Positions 25,930 through 35,619 are shown, numbered from the stretch's first letter. The stretch: DNA of 64,000 nucleotides from Cyanobium usitatum str. Tous (GCF_963920485.1 NZ_OY986431.1:806001-870000); one strand, 5' to 3'. Made by a program: numbers and translations. Notes: generated by a model from the letters alone, not told the origin.

Positions 25930-27249
25930 ATGCTGATCCCAGCTCCTGTTATGGATTCCGCCAGCGGCGCCAGCATCAGGGATGAGCACTGGTTGCAGCG
26001 TTGGTATCCGGTGGCCTATCTGCAGGATCTCGACTCTCGCCGCCCCACGGCCTTCACCCTGCTGGAGATGGATCTGGTGCTGTGGTGGGACGCTGCAGGC
26101 CAGCAGTGGTGCGCCTTTGCCGACGTCTGCCCCCACCGGCTCGTGCCCTTGAGCGAAGGCCGCCTCAACCAAAGGGGTGAGCTGGAGTGCCCGTATCACG
26201 GTTGGAGTTTCAACGCCCAGGGCAGCTGCACGGCGATCCCCCAGGCCGAAGCCGCAAGCGGCGCCAACCCCCGCAGCTCCTGCCGCCGCTACGCCACAGC
26301 CAGCGCCCAGGGGCTGCTGTTTGTTTTTGCCGGCGACCCGGCGGCGGCGGCGGCGGTGCCCCTGCCGCTGGTGCCCGTGCTCGAGGAACCCGGCTGGCTG
26401 GTGCAGGACACCTTCCGCGACCTGCCGATGGATGCCCTCACCCTGCTGGAGAACGTGCTCGATGTGAGCCATGTGCCCTTCACCCACCACCGCACGGTGG
26501 GTAAGCGCCAGAACGCCGCTCCAGTGGTAGCTGAGCTGACCAGTTTCGGGGCGGAGGGGTTCACTGCTACGTGGCCCGAGGGCCCGCGCCGGGGGCGCCT
26601 GGGCAGCCAGTTCACCACCTTTCAGGCGCCGGGCCTGATGTGGCACGACCTCACGGCGAAGGGATTTGCCCGCTTCCTCACGGTTGTGTACGCAACGCCG
26701 ATCCGGGCTGGGGAATGCCGCTTGTTTGCCCGCTTCCCGTTTCAGTTCCGCTCGCTGTTGCCCCGGCTGCTGCTGCGGGCTCGGCCGGTGTGGTTGCAGC
26801 ACATCGGTAACCACACCGTGCTCGAAGACGACCAGGTGTTTCTGCACTGGCAGGAACGGGTTCAAAACCAGGCGAGCTTCCTGCCCAGCAGCGCCGACAT
26901 CTACGTGCGGGCGTTGCACAAATGGGTCAAAGATTTTGCCGGCCTGCCATGCCCAGGCTCCGCCCTGCCACCCCGGCTGGGACGGGCAGCTTTGATGGAT
27001 CGCTACGACAGCCACACCCGCCACTGCCGTGCCTGCTCCGGTGCCCTGCGGCAGATACGCCGCTGGCGGCCGGTCGTGCTGGTGGCCCTGGGGGTGGAAC
27101 TGCTGCTGGCGGCCTGGCTGCCCGGGCTGTCGGCCCGGTTGACCCTGCTGGTGCTGCTTGGCGGCAGCGCCCTGCTGCTGCGGCAGCTAAACCGCTGGGA
27201 GCGCCAGCTATTGCGCGGCGACGGCCACCCACCCCGCAACGCCCTTTAG
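25930..27249 (+). CDS. Rieske non-haem iron oxygenase, PaO/Tic55/PTC52 family
   Basis: A 439-residue oxygenase. Rieske cluster motif: [11 protein letters not shown] and CPYHGWSF. Mononuclear iron site: [15 protein letters not shown]-terminal region holds the CxxC (HCRACSGAL) seen in plant pheophorbide a oxygenase, Tic55 and PTC52, followed by two membrane helices that would tether it to the thylakoid or plasma membrane. Substrate is probably a chlorophyll or carotenoid-derived compound, by analogy only. ATG 25930 (ATG 25951 is an alternative). It overlaps the aroB end by four bases. Confidence 0.88.
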   Translation: MLIPAPVMDSASGASIRDEHWLQRWYPVAYLQDLDSRRPTAFTLLEMDLVLWWDAAGQQWCAFADVCPHRLVPLSEGRLNQRGELECPYHGWSFNAQGSCTAIPQAEAASGANPRSSCRRYATASAQGLLFVFAGDPAAAAAVPLPLVPVLEEPGWLVQDTFRDLPMDALTLLENVLDVSHVPFTHHRTVGKRQNAAPVVAELTSFGAEGFTATWPEGPRRGRLGSQFTTFQAPGLMWHDLTAKGFARFLTVVYATPIRAGECRLFARFPFQFRSLLPRLLLRARPVWLQHIGNHTVLEDDQVFLHWQERVQNQASFLPSSADIYVRALHKWVKDFAGLPCPGSALPPRLGRAALMDRYDSHTRHCRACSGALRQIRRWRPVVLVALGVELLLAAWLPGLSARLTLLVLLGGSALLLRQLNRWERQLLRGDGHPPRNAL

Positions 27250-28349
27250 GTGCAGCTGGCGAGCGCGCTGCGGATCGTTGCCTCGCTGACGTCGCTGCGG
27301 ATCTCAACCCTGCCGATGCCGGTGGGCAGCACGAAACGCACCTGACCCTCCCGCACCTTCTTGTCGCCCTGCAGGCAAGCCAGCACGGCGTCGGGATCGA
27401 GGGCTGGCCAGGCCAGTGGCAGACCTGCGGCGGCGATTACGGCCCGCTGGCGCGCCTGGTCGCTGGCGCTCCATAGGCCCATGGCCAGGGAGATTTCGCC
27501 GGCCGCCAGCATGCCCAAACCAACGGCTTCGCCATGGAGGTAGGTGCCATAGCCGCACAGGGTCTCCACCACGTGGCCCAGGGTGTGGCCGTAGTTGAGG
27601 ATCGCCCGCAGGCCCCCTTCGTGTTCGTCGGCGGCCACCACCTTCGCCTTGGCGGCGGCGGAGCGCACCAGGATTCGCTGAAGCAGCTCGGCTGGCAATG
27701 AGGTCAAGCTGGCCAGCTGGGCGCGGCATGCCTCTAGGTCGGCAAGCAGCTCGGGGTCGCCGATCACGCCGTATTTGATCACCTCGGCCATGCCAGCGCG
27801 AAATTCCCGCTCCGGCAGGGTGCCAAGGCTGCTGGGGTCGATCAGCACCAAGCGCGGCTGGTGAAAAGCACCGATTAGGTTTTTGCCGCCGGGGTGATTG
27901 ACGCCGGTCTTGCCGCCGATCGCCGCATCCACCATGGCCAGCAGGGTGGTGGGCACCTGCACCACGGCAATGCCTCGCAGCCAGGTGGCTGCCGCAAATC
28001 CCGCCATGTCGCCCACCACGCCACCGCCAAGGGCAACGATCAGCGAGCCCCGCTCCAGCCGGCGGCCAAAGGCTGCGTCATGGATCAGGCCCACGGTGGC
28101 TGGGGTTTTCTGATCTTCTCCCGCCTCGATCACCAGGGTGCTGGCGTCAAGCCCCGCCTTGCTGAGGCTTTGCAGGGCAGTTGCGCCGTAGTGGGCTTCC
28201 ACCACGGCGTTGGTCACCAGCAGCACCTTGGTGCCTGCTTTAAAGCCAAGGCCCCGAATCTGGTCGCCCAGAGTCAGCAAGGCTGCCGAGCCGATGATCA
28301 CCGGGTAGGGGGCAGCCTGCAGCTCCACCCTGATCGTTTGCAGATCCAT
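27246..28349 (-). CDS. aroB: 3-Dehydroquinate synthase
   Basis: A 367-residue enzyme, second step of the shikimate pathway, NAD and metal dependent. Motifs: [73 protein letters not shown] and [13 protein letters not shown] 28349 gives normal length; the longer open frame to 28757 is antisense to the permease gene. Confidence 0.96.
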   Translation of the reverse strand: MDLQTIRVELQAAPYPVIIGSAALLTLGDQIRGLGFKAGTKVLLVTNAVVEAHYGATALQSLSKAGLDASTLVIEAGEDQKTPATVGLIHDAAFGRRLERGSLIVALGGGVVGDMAGFAAATWLRGIAVVQVPTTLLAMVDAAIGGKTGVNHPGGKNLIGAFHQPRLVLIDPSSLGTLPEREFRAGMAEVIKYGVIGDPELLADLEACRAQLASLTSLPAELLQRILVRSAAAKAKVVAADEHEGGLRAILNYGHTLGHVVETLCGYGTYLHGEAVGLGMLAAGEISLAMGLWSASDQARQRAVIAAAGLPLAWPALDPDAVLACLQGDKKVREGQVRFVLPTGIGRVEIRSDVSEATIRSALASCT

Positions 28350-28386
28350 AGGGCGATCATCCTCTAGCCCAGGTACTTTGCCTTGC

Positions 28387-29277
28387 ATGAGCGAGGCCAA
28401 TCTCCGCAAGCGCACCGCCACGGCCTGGGGCTTCTTGACCCCTGCCCTGGTGCTGATCGGGCTGTCGGTGCTGATTCCGGCAGCGATGGCATTGGTGATG
28501 AGCTTCAGCCAGGCCGGCCTCGATGTCAGCGAGCCGCTGCGCTTCGTTGGGCTGGCCAATATCCGGCGCCTGCTGGCCGACCCGATGTTTTTCCGGGTCA
28601 CCGGCACCACCTTTTTGTATCTGCTGGGAGTGGTGCCCCCGATCGTGGTCGGTGCCTTAGCTCTGGCCGTGCTGGTCAACCGCCAGCTGCCGGCGATCCA
28701 TTGGTTTCGTGCAGCCCTGTACACCCCGGTGCTGGTGTCGATCGTGGTGGCGGCCATTGCCTTTCGCTGGATCTATGCCGAAAACGGCCTGATTAATGGC
28801 TGGCTCACCGCCCTGTTGGGCAGAAGCTTCGACCCCATCGGTTTCCTCACCTCGCCGCTGCTGGCCCTGCCGTCGGTGATGCTCGTGACCCTCTGGAAGG
28901 GCCTCGGCTACTACATGGTGATCTTTCTGGCCGGGCTGCAGGGCATCTCCCCCGATCTCTACGAGGCAGCCGCCCTCGATGGCAGTGAGGGCTTGCGAAA
29001 GCACCTAGATATCACCCTGCCGCTGCTGCGGCCCTACATCACCCTGGTGGCGGTTATTTCCGCAATTGCGGCCACCAAGGTGTTCGAAGAGGTGTATTTA
29101 ATGACTCAAGGTGGCCCTGCCGATTCAACTCGCACCCTCGTTTACTATGTCTACGACCAGGCTTTTGCCGAGCTGGAGATCAGCTACGCCTGCACGATTG
29201 GGTTGGCATTGTTTTTGATCGTGCTGATGCTGAGTTTGGTGCGCTATCTCTTCGCCGGTGATCGCGGCCTCACTTGA
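28387..29277 (+). CDS. Carbohydrate ABC transporter permease (MalF/UgpA type)
   Basis: A 296-residue permease with six helices and the EAA loop [24 protein letters not shown] that contacts the ATPase. The N-terminal [18 protein letters not shown] is typical of binding-protein dependent sugar importers. No partner permease, binding protein or ATPase lies adjacent, so its partners are elsewhere. It diverges from aroB with a 37-base gap. Confidence 0.9.
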   Translation: MSEANLRKRTATAWGFLTPALVLIGLSVLIPAAMALVMSFSQAGLDVSEPLRFVGLANIRRLLADPMFFRVTGTTFLYLLGVVPPIVVGALALAVLVNRQLPAIHWFRAALYTPVLVSIVVAAIAFRWIYAENGLINGWLTALLGRSFDPIGFLTSPLLALPSVMLVTLWKGLGYYMVIFLAGLQGISPDLYEAAALDGSEGLRKHLDITLPLLRPYITLVAVISAIAATKVFEEVYLMTQGGPADSTRTLVYYVYDQAFAELEISYACTIGLALFLIVLMLSLVRYLFAGDRGLT

Positions 29278-29340
29278 ACAGCCTGTTACTGGACCAGTCC
29301 CGGAAGCCTGCCTAGGCCGATACCCAGTCCGCTGGCAACG

Positions 29341-29553
29341 ATGGACCAGCAGATTCAGAAGGCCCAGGAAGTGGTGGATCGTTTGGAGCACGGCGCGCCA
29401 GCTTTTGGGGCAGCCACCCCAACAACCGCTACCTGGCGCCGTAACGTGGTGGATTGGCATCCAGATCAGGGTGGTGACTCCAGGCTTTGGCTCCGCCGCA
29501 ATGCTGCCTATCAGCTGCTTGTGGCCTGGTACGAGTTCAACCGGGCGTCCTGA
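29341..29553 (+). CDS. Small hypothetical protein
   Basis: A 70-residue frame starting MDQQIQKAQEVVDRLEHG and ending LLVAWYEFNRAS, soluble, with two predicted helical ends. It occupies most of the gap between the sugar permease and purK and shares their strand. I do not recognise a family; the ordered amino acid pattern (helix, W-rich middle, helix) makes it more likely than not to be real. Confidence 0.5.
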   Translation: MDQQIQKAQEVVDRLEHGAPAFGAATPTTATWRRNVVDWHPDQGGDSRLWLRRNAAYQLLVAWYEFNRAS

Positions 29554-29586
29554 TTCCTACCCTGCACGCGGCGAGTTCCAAGATCC

Positions 29587-30762
29587 GTGGTTGATGCCAG
29601 CCCTGTGACTGAGCCAGTTGCTATCGGTGTAGTTGGTGGCGGCCAATTGGCCTTGATGCTTGCGGCCGCTGCCCGCAAGCTCGATGTGCCCCTGCATGTT
29701 TTGACACCAGGGGCTCAGGATCCCGCCACTGCCCTTGCCAGCAGTGTGGTGCTGGCTGAACTCGACGATGTGGCGGCCACCCGGGAGCTGGCGCGCCGCA
29801 GTGGTGCGATCACCTTCGAAAATGAATGGGTAGACCTGCCGGCCCTGGCGCCGCTCAGTTTTGACGGAGTCGTCTTTCTGCCCAGCCTGGAGGCCCTCGC
29901 TCCCCTAGTCAGTAAACGGGGTCAGCGGCAGTTGCTGCAGGATCTGGGCCTGCCTTGCCCGCGCTGGTGCGATCTGCCCAGCAGCGCCCTGCTGCCTGAA
30001 GGCTTCAACTACCCACTAATGGCCAAGGCCTCCACCGGGGGCTACGACGGCAAGGGGACAGCCGTGTTGCGCTGCCCTGAAGATCTCACGGCCCTGCTGG
30101 CCAGGGTGCCCCTAGGCGACTGGATTCTTGAGGAGTTTGTCAACTTTGAGCAGGAGCTCTCCCAGCTCGCCTGCCGCGACCGGGCTGGCAACGTGCAGTG
30201 CTACCCCTTGGTGCAGACCCACCAGCACCAGCAGGTGTGCGACTGGGTGCTGGCGCCGGCTTCAGTGCCCCATGCGGTGCAGGCCTATGCCCGCAATATC
30301 GCCGCTTCCCTGCTCACCGCGATCAATTACGTGGGCGTGATCTCCATCGAGCTTTTTTATGGCCCGGGCGGTCTGCAGGTTAATGAAATCGCCCCCCGCA
30401 CCCACAATTCCGGCCATTTCACGATCGAGGCAGCCCATACAAGCCAGTTCGAGCAGCAGGTGCGGATCGTCGCTGGCCTGCCGATGGGGTCTGTCGAGCT
30501 GCAGGTGCCGGGGGCACTGATGGTGAATCTGTTGGGCTTTGAAAGTTCTGAAGCCGACTACCAGGCTCAGCGGGACGATCTGGCTGCCATACCGGAGGCC
30601 ACGGTGCACTGGTATGGCAAGCAGGGCTCCAGCCCCGGACGCAAGCTTGGTCACGTCACCCTGCTGCTGCCCGGGGTCACAGCTGAGGAACGGGCTGGCC
30701 AGGCGGAGCAGCTTTTAGAGCGGGTCCGATCCATCTGGCCCCTGCCCCCGCACAACCCGTAA
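29587..30762 (+). CDS. purK: 5-(Carboxyamino)imidazole ribonucleotide synthase
   Basis: A 391-residue ATP-grasp enzyme of purine biosynthesis that carboxylates AIR with bicarbonate and ATP. Motifs: VGGGQLALMLAAAA, ITFENEWVDL, MAKASTGGYDGKGT, EEFVNFEQELS, NEIAPRTHNSGHFTIEA. Start GTG 29587; GTG 29605 is an alternative. It stands directly in front of the 6S RNA gene, the arrangement known from other cyanobacteria. Confidence 0.95.
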   Translation: MVDASPVTEPVAIGVVGGGQLALMLAAAARKLDVPLHVLTPGAQDPATALASSVVLAELDDVAATRELARRSGAITFENEWVDLPALAPLSFDGVVFLPSLEALAPLVSKRGQRQLLQDLGLPCPRWCDLPSSALLPEGFNYPLMAKASTGGYDGKGTAVLRCPEDLTALLARVPLGDWILEEFVNFEQELSQLACRDRAGNVQCYPLVQTHQHQQVCDWVLAPASVPHAVQAYARNIAASLLTAINYVGVISIELFYGPGGLQVNEIAPRTHNSGHFTIEAAHTSQFEQQVRIVAGLPMGSVELQVPGALMVNLLGFESSEADYQAQRDDLAAIPEATVHWYGKQGSSPGRKLGHVTLLLPGVTAEERAGQAEQLLERVRSIWPLPPHNP

Positions 30763-30778
30763 TCGGTCTACACTTCCA

Positions 30779-30957
30779 GCGGACTGCCTTGTTGGTGACT
30801 GCCTTTTACAGTTTTCTGATCTGACTCCCTTTTCGACATGGGGGTCTGCAGCGGAAGCAACGTAAACCGGCCTCGTAGCCGGAAACGGCGCCCCGTCCTT
30901 GACCCTCTTCTGGTTCCACCAGGTCGAACACTGGGGCAAAACGGCACGGCGGTCCAC
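30779..30957 (+). ncRNA. ssaA: 6S RNA (6Sa RNA)
   Basis: The gap behind purK can fold as a 6S RNA: the end helix GGACTGCC (30781-30788) pairs with GGCGGTCC (30948-30955), giving about 175 nt. Internal hairpins include CCGGC/GCCGG (30867-30882) and CTGGT/ACCAG (30910-30922). A -10-like TACACT (30769-30774) places the start near 30781. In Synechococcus the 6Sa gene is likewise found next to purK and may be cotranscribed. 6S RNA mimics an open promoter and binds RNA polymerase. Ends are approximate. Confidence 0.72.
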
Positions 30958-30967
30958 CCCCTTCAAA

Positions 30968-31615
30968 TCAACGCCTCTCGATCAGTTCGGCAGGCGAATA
31001 GCGAACCTTCGCCAGCGAGGCGTATTTATCGCTGCTGTCGCGATAGCCAGCCGCACACACCACACAGCTGCGGTAGGGCGAGTCTTCCAATTTGAGAATG
31101 CGGTCGTAGGCGATGGGATCGAAGCCTTCGATGGCACAGGTGTCCACCTCCAGCAGGGCAGCAGCTGTCATGAAGGTGCCCAGGGCGATGTACACCTGAT
31201 TGCTGGCCCAGCGGTCGATCTGCTGGCTGCGAGGGCCATTGATCAGGTCGACGTCGATCATCTGGCGGTAGGTGGCCAGGGCGGCGGAATCGAGGCCGCG
31301 AACGGCTGCCATCGTTTCGATTAGGCGATCGGCTTCGGCGGCGCCGATCTGGCGTTGCACCAGGAACACCACCAGATGGGAGCAGTCGGTGATCTGGCTC
31401 TGGTTCCACGACTCGGGGCGCAGCTGCTGGCGCAGGGCGGGGTCGTTTATCTCCAGAAATTTCCAGGGCTGCAGGCCATAGCTCGATGGGCTCTGCACTA
31501 GGGCATCCTCCAGGGCCGCCCAGGTGGTGTCGTCAATGCGGCGACTGGGGTCAAACACCTTGGTGGCGTAGCGCCAGGCCATGGCCCCATTGAGCTGCTG
31601 GGGGGAGATCGGCAT
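30968..31615 (-). CDS. Nitroreductase family NAD(P)H-dependent oxidoreductase
   Basis: A 215-residue FMN enzyme. Family marks: AMAWRYATKVFDPSR at the start, SPSSYGLQPWKFLEI, ASNQVYIALGTFMTAAALLEVDTCAIEGFDP and the C-terminal GYRDSSDKYASLAKVR. Reduces nitro compounds, quinones or flavins; substrate not predictable. ATG 31615 gives the usual length. It ends twelve bases from the 6S RNA 3' end, converging with it. Confidence 0.92.
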   Translation of the reverse strand: MPISPQQLNGAMAWRYATKVFDPSRRIDDTTWAALEDALVQSPSSYGLQPWKFLEINDPALRQQLRPESWNQSQITDCSHLVVFLVQRQIGAAEADRLIETMAAVRGLDSAALATYRQMIDVDLINGPRSQQIDRWASNQVYIALGTFMTAAALLEVDTCAIEGFDPIAYDRILKLEDSPYRSCVVCAAGYRDSSDKYASLAKVRYSPAELIERR

Positions 31616-31696
31616 GGTGGGGCGGCGACAACGGTGGGGATCAGGGGCCATTCTGGACCTAGTTACTGCCATGGCCGGGTTCGGCCGCCAGCCTCG

Positions 31697-32095
31697 ATGG
31701 AGTCCTTTCAGCAGGCCTTTGAAGCCCTTCTGGCCCTTGCCCCAGGGCCGGTTTTTCCTCGTGCTCGGGAGCTCTACCTGCGCAAATACTGCCTCGAAGG
31801 ACGCGACGCCCAGGATCGTTTCCGCACCTTCCTGTTTGAAGAAGAGATTCAGGAATCTGAAGGGGGCACCGTGCGGGTAAGCGCCCTTAGCTTCGCGGTG
31901 GTGCATTGGCAGGCCGCCCAGAGCACCACGGAGGAATATGCCGCCTACCTTCAGCAGCGCTGGCAGCTGCAGCCCGATGGGCTCAGCCTTGAAAACGAGG
32001 CCTGGTTTCGAGATGGCGGCGCCTTTGCCCGCTTTCAGGCAGTGGCGTCCTACGAGCGTTCACCCTCCGGTGAGTTGCTGTTGGGTGGTGTCTGA
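31697..32095 (+). CDS. Conserved hypothetical protein
   Basis: A 132-residue soluble protein starting MESFQQAFEALLALAPGP, with LREL/YLRKYCLEGRDAQDRFRTFLFEEE and VVHWQAAQSTTEEYAAYLQQRW. No domain recognised. Regular codon use and helical pattern support coding. The ATG at 31697 is preferred over the upstream start at 31634. Its last 46 bases overlap tail-to-tail with the DUF2103 gene. Confidence 0.65.
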   Translation: MESFQQAFEALLALAPGPVFPRARELYLRKYCLEGRDAQDRFRTFLFEEEIQESEGGTVRVSALSFAVVHWQAAQSTTEEYAAYLQQRWQLQPDGLSLENEAWFRDGGAFARFQAVASYERSPSGELLLGGV

Positions 32096-32367
32096 CCCAG
32101 CAAGCGATCTAGGCACTCCTGCAGTTGCTCCCGGCTCCAGCCGGTGACTACAAACACCTCCTGCACGCTGCTGCCGCGGCGGGCGACGAGTTTGTGCCCC
32201 CCGGTGATGGGAGCTGAAACCCGCAGCCGCATCTGGCTGCTGCGGCCACGCACGCGACTGATCACCGCCGGGGTGACGGTGTCGATGCCGGGGCAGAGCG
32301 CAAGTTGCTTGAGCAGCGGAATCAGCCCCTCCACGTAGGTGCTGTGGGTGATGACCACCCGGCCCAT
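32050..32367 (-). CDS. DUF2103 family protein
   Basis: A 105-residue protein with the family start RVVITHSTYVEGLIPLL and the central VTPAVISRVRGRS plus SAPITGGHKLVARRGSSVQEVFVVT. DUF2103 members are predicted to bind metal; function unknown. It overlaps the clpS stop by one base, so the two are probably one transcript. Confidence 0.8.
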   Translation of the reverse strand: MGRVVITHSTYVEGLIPLLKQLALCPGIDTVTPAVISRVRGRSSQMRLRVSAPITGGHKLVARRGSSVQEVFVVTGWSREQLQECLDRLLGQTPPNSNSPEGERS

Positions 32368-32672
32368 CAGGCCCGCTCCAAAGGAGCCATGGTCAGGCCG
32401 GCTGCGCCCAGCTGCTGGTGGTAGAGCTCAGCCTGTTCCTGGGGGCCGCACCACACCACCGCCGAACCCTCCCCGTCGATGCGGTGGGCCAGCTCCCAGG
32501 CCTTATCAGGGATCATGGCGGGAATGATGCGCACCAGTGTTTCCACCACGTGCTGAAAGGTGTTGAAGTCGTCGTCGAGCACCACCACCTTGAAGTCGGG
32601 GTATGGCTGGCGCAGGCGCAGTCGCTCCTGAACGGGGCTGGCGGAGGAAAGGACCACAACCACGGACTGCAA
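32367..32672 (-). CDS. clpS: Clp protease adaptor ClpS
   Basis: A 101-residue adaptor that hands N-degron substrates to ClpC/ClpA-ClpP. Core motifs: YPDFKVVVLDDDFNTFQHVVETL (the D-x-N substrate pocket), AWELAHRIDGEGSAVVWCG (helix with His of the binding pocket) and the end AELYHQQLGAAGLTMAPLE. Cyanobacteria often hold two forms; which one this is cannot be settled. clpP, its protease partner, is at 36372. Confidence 0.9.
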   Translation of the reverse strand: MQSVVVVLSSASPVQERLRLRQPYPDFKVVVLDDDFNTFQHVVETLVRIIPAMIPDKAWELAHRIDGEGSAVVWCGPQEQAELYHQQLGAAGLTMAPLERA

Positions 32673-32733
32673 CGACGAACACCTTTAGGGCTCCAGCCTA
32701 GGTAAAGTGCCGTCAACGACTGCAAGCTGCACC

Positions 32734-32835
32734 ATGTTGATCTCGGCGGGTTGGGCCTCCTTGGCTGCTCTGTTCAGCTTTTCCATCGCCATGGTGGTCT
32801 GGGGTCGTCACGGCGACAACAGCATCAAGTTCTGA
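32734..32835 (+). CDS. petN: Cytochrome b6-f complex subunit VIII
   Basis: A 33-residue single-helix subunit: [20 protein letters not shown] is the PetN signature, with the membrane helix in residues 6-22 and the VVWGR boundary. It stabilises the cytochrome b6-f complex, which links photosystems II and I. The frame runs from ATG 32734 to TGA 32835. It diverges from clpS with 61 bases between them. Confidence 0.93.
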   Translation: MLISAGWASLAALFSFSIAMVVWGRHGDNSIKF

Positions 32836-32855
32836 CCTGGCTTTGACGATCCTCT

Positions 32856-33008
32856 GTGCCTGAGCTGAACCTCTCCGCATCCCAGGTGCTTTCCGCTATC
32901 GCGGTGTTGCTGCTGGTGTTTGTCAGCGGAGGCGTGATCTATCTCTCCATCATCGAGTGGAGCGATCGTCGCCGTCGCAACGCCCTTGAAATCAAGCGCC
33001 GCAAGTGA
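32856..33008 (+). CDS. Small single-pass membrane protein (hypothetical)
   Basis: A 50-residue frame starting GTG 32856. Residues 8-30 are hydrophobic (VLSAIAVLLLVFVSGGVIYLSII), then a strongly basic tail WSDRRRRNALEIKRRK. The stop overlaps the cofH GTG by four bases (GTGA), which indicates translational coupling and supports it being real. Position between petN and cofH on the same strand. No family known to me. Confidence 0.6.
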   Translation: MPELNLSASQVLSAIAVLLLVFVSGGVIYLSIIEWSDRRRRNALEIKRRK

Positions 33009-34327
33009 GCGCCGCTGGCTCTTCGCCACCCTCCCCCACTCCCGCTGGCTTAGCCGATTGGGCCTGGCAGAGCGCAGCAGAGCTGCTGGTGCCACCCCCA
33101 GCTGAGCCCTCTAGCCCTTCACCAGCCCTCGACCCAGAAGCCCTCGACCTAGATGACCTGGTTGCGGCCATTGATGCGGCCCAGCCCAAGCTGCCGCTCA
33201 GTAGTGATGCCGATGAGCACGACCAGGTCAGCTGGGATCCGGCCTTGCTTGCCGCCCTCGGTCTTACCTTGCTCAGCCGCAGGGCTGACGCCGAGCAGGA
33301 TGAATTGTTGCGCCGCGCTGCAGACGGCCTGCGTCAACAACTAGCGGGCAACATCGTCACCTACGTGGTGAACCGCAACCTCAACGTTTCAAACCACTGC
33401 ATCAAGCACTGCAGCTTCTGCGCCTTCCGCCGCGATGCTGGCGACCCCGGCGCCTACTGGCTTAGCGAAGCCGACCTGCAGCAAAAAGCCGCCGAGGCAC
33501 TTGAGGCTGGAGCCACCGAGCTCTGCATCCAGGGCGGACTCAACCCCGCCGCCACGGTGGCAGGCAGTCAGCTGGCCTACGCCGAACGGTTGCTTGGTCT
33601 GTTGCAGCAGGCAGCACCGGGGTTGCACCTGCATGCCTTTTCGCCCCAGGAGCTGCTTTATTTCGCCCAGCACGACGGGCTGCCCCTCGATCAGGTGCTG
33701 GTGCGGCTGCAAGCGGCTGGCCTGGGATCGGTGCCGGGTACGGCGGCAGAGGTGCTCAGTGAGCCGGTGCGGCAGGTGCTCTGTCCGGAGAAACTCACGG
33801 CCCGGGAGTGGGTGGCGGTGATGCTTCAGGTGCACCAGCACGGCTTGCCTGCCACCAGCACCCTGATGGCAGGCCACATCGAGTCTCCGGCCGACGTGGT
33901 GGCTCACCTGCTTACCCTGGTGGCGGTGCAGCGCTACGCCTGGCAGCATCAACGCCAGGGTTTCACTGAGTTTGTGCTGCTGCCGTTTGTGGGCGCTTCG
34001 GCGCCAGCTGCCCTGCGCTCCCGGGTGCAACGGGATCAGCCCGACCCTGCAGCGATGTTGCGGCTCACGGCCCAGGCCCGGCTGTTGCTGGGGCCCTGGT
34101 TTCGCTTCCACCAGCCCAGCTGGGTGAAGCTCACCCTCGCAGGCGCCACCGAGGCCCTGCGCTGGGGCTGCAATGACCTGGGCGGCACCTTGATGGAGGA
34201 GCACATCACCACGATGGCGGGTGCCAGCGGCGGTACCCGCCAGTCCCCCCAAGCGCTTGAGGCGGCTGCCCAGCGACTTGGCCGTCCGGTGCGGCGGCGC
34301 ACCACCCTCTACGGAGCTGGGGCGTGA
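33005..34327 (+). CDS. cofH: FO synthase subunit 2 (CofH)
   Basis: A 440-residue radical-SAM enzyme. The cluster motif CIKHCSFC gives Cys132, Cys136 and Cys139 (CxxxCxxC). Further marks: GATELCIQGGLNP, HAFSPQEL, GTAAEVL and GGTLMEEHITTMAGA. With CofG it makes 8-hydroxy-5-deazaflavin (FO), the antenna pigment of cyanobacterial photolyases. CofG is not within the window. The N-terminal 115 residues are a Pro/Ala-rich extension. GTG 33005 is the start. Confidence 0.92.
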   Translation: MSAAGSSPPSPTPAGLADWAWQSAAELLVPPPAEPSSPSPALDPEALDLDDLVAAIDAAQPKLPLSSDADEHDQVSWDPALLAALGLTLLSRRADAEQDELLRRAADGLRQQLAGNIVTYVVNRNLNVSNHCIKHCSFCAFRRDAGDPGAYWLSEADLQQKAAEALEAGATELCIQGGLNPAATVAGSQLAYAERLLGLLQQAAPGLHLHAFSPQELLYFAQHDGLPLDQVLVRLQAAGLGSVPGTAAEVLSEPVRQVLCPEKLTAREWVAVMLQVHQHGLPATSTLMAGHIESPADVVAHLLTLVAVQRYAWQHQRQGFTEFVLLPFVGASAPAALRSRVQRDQPDPAAMLRLTAQARLLLGPWFRFHQPSWVKLTLAGATEALRWGCNDLGGTLMEEHITTMAGASGGTRQSPQALEAAAQRLGRPVRRRTTLYGAGA

Positions 34328-35619
34328 CCCGTTTGCGCTGGACCCTCACCCTGACGGTTCTGTTGCTGCTGCTTCCCGCCGGCTTGCTGCTGCGATCCCC
34401 CCGGCCCCGGGCCGAGGGGCTGGAGCGGCTGCTGGGCCAGGCCGCCCTGCTGCAGAGCTTTCCCGCTGCCCCGGAGCGACCGGTGCCAGCCCTGTGGAGC
34501 CAGCGCCTCGGCGCGGCTCAGGCGCGTCGGATTTGGCGTCAGCAGCGCCGCTTCTGGTGGCAGTTCTGGGGGCGCGATGGCGATGGTGGCGCCTTTCTGG
34601 CCTATCAGTTTCAAGCAACAAGCCCCCTGCCTCCCCATGGAATTCGGGTTGATGACCTCGTGGTCGTGGCAGCCGATCCCCTTGCCAAGCGGCTACTACA
34701 AGACCAGCTCAACTTGGCCCAACGTCAGCGCCGTGGTCTGGAGCAGCGCTGTCTGCAGCGCTTGCAGCAGGAGCAAGCGGTTTTCTGGGCCCCCCTTGGC
34801 CTTGGCTTGATGGCGGGTCCTGCCGCACCTTTGCTGCAACGCTTCCAGGAGGGGTGTTTGAGTCTCGAGCTCGAGGGCGCCAACCTTGGGCTCGCTGGAG
34901 AAGCAGCTGCCGCCAGCGGCCTGCTGGCCGCCCCAGGGCGTGCGGCGCCAGCCGTTTTGCCTCCCCCCCTGCCTGCAGATTTGCTGCTGGAGTGGCGCGG
35001 TCCTGGCCTCGAGGGCTTACTGCAGGGGCTGCTGAGCCGCCAGCTGATCCGGGAACCGCTGGCGGCCCGCTACGGCATCGGTGATGCCCAAACGACCATG
35101 TTGCGTCGAGTGCCCTTTGTCTTGCGACTGCGCCCGCTGGCCCAGGGCCCCTTCCAAACGGGCCTGGAGCTGGAGTTGGCGGTCTCGGGGGATCGGCGCC
35201 CCTGGAACCAGATGCTCGCCGGGCTGGTGGAGCCGCTGGAGACCCAGGGGCTCGAGGCGACGCAAGCTGGCTCCCAGGCCTTAGCCGCAACGCTCTGGCG
35301 CCAGCAGGATGGGCGAGTCGTGGGAGGTTGGCGCTGGGTGCTTGCTGGTTCAAGCAGCCCCCAGCTGCTGCTCTTCCTTGGACCCGAACCACCTGCCGCC
35401 ACCCCTGCAGCAGTCACGCCTGTGCTGAGCCAGCCCAGCCTTGGCGCTGCGATGCAGTTGCGGCTGCGGCCTGCAGCGCTTGCAGCGCGGGGCTTGCTGC
35501 CGCCCGAATTGCCCAAGCCCGTCCAATTGGCCAGCCAGCTCAGCCTGACGGCAGTGCCGGCTGCTCCTGGCTCAGCCCTCAGCCAGCTGACGGGGCGGCT
35601 TCAGCTGCAATCTCGGTAG
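34324..35619 (+). CDS. Conserved hypothetical, membrane-anchored (DUF3352-like)
   Basis: A 431-residue protein beginning with an N-terminal membrane anchor or signal (LTLTVLLLLLPAGLLL), followed by a long Leu/Gln/Ala-rich extracytoplasmic part. The layout resembles cyanobacterial proteins annotated DUF3352, but the match is weak. GTG 34324 overlaps cofH by four bases. Its end overlaps the thf1 gene by 41 bases in the opposite direction. Confidence 0.6.
   Translation: MTRLRWTLTLTVLLLLLPAGLLLRSPRPRAEGLERLLGQAALLQSFPAAPERPVPALWSQRLGAAQARRIWRQQRRFWWQFWGRDGDGGAFLAYQFQATSPLPPHGIRVDDLVVVAADPLAKRLLQDQLNLAQRQRRGLEQRCLQRLQQEQAVFWAPLGLGLMAGPAAPLLQRFQEGCLSLELEGANLGLAGEAAAASGLLAAPGRAAPAVLPPPLPADLLLEWRGPGLEGLLQGLLSRQLIREPLAARYGIGDAQTTMLRRVPFVLRLRPLAQGPFQTGLELELAVSGDRRPWNQMLAGLVEPLETQGLEATQAGSQALAATLWRQQDGRVVGGWRWVLAGSSSPQLLLFLGPEPPAATPAAVTPVLSQPSLGAAMQLRLRPAALAARGLLPPELPKPVQLASQLSLTAVPAAPGSALSQLTGRLQLQSR

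Noticed and set aside
28350-28757. Extension of aroB upstream of ATG 28349
   Set aside because: It is antisense to the sugar permease and has no similarity to dehydroquinate synthase.
30763-30967. tmRNA in the gap behind purK
   Set aside because: No tRNA-like acceptor/T-arm or tag frame is present; the long end helix fits 6S RNA.
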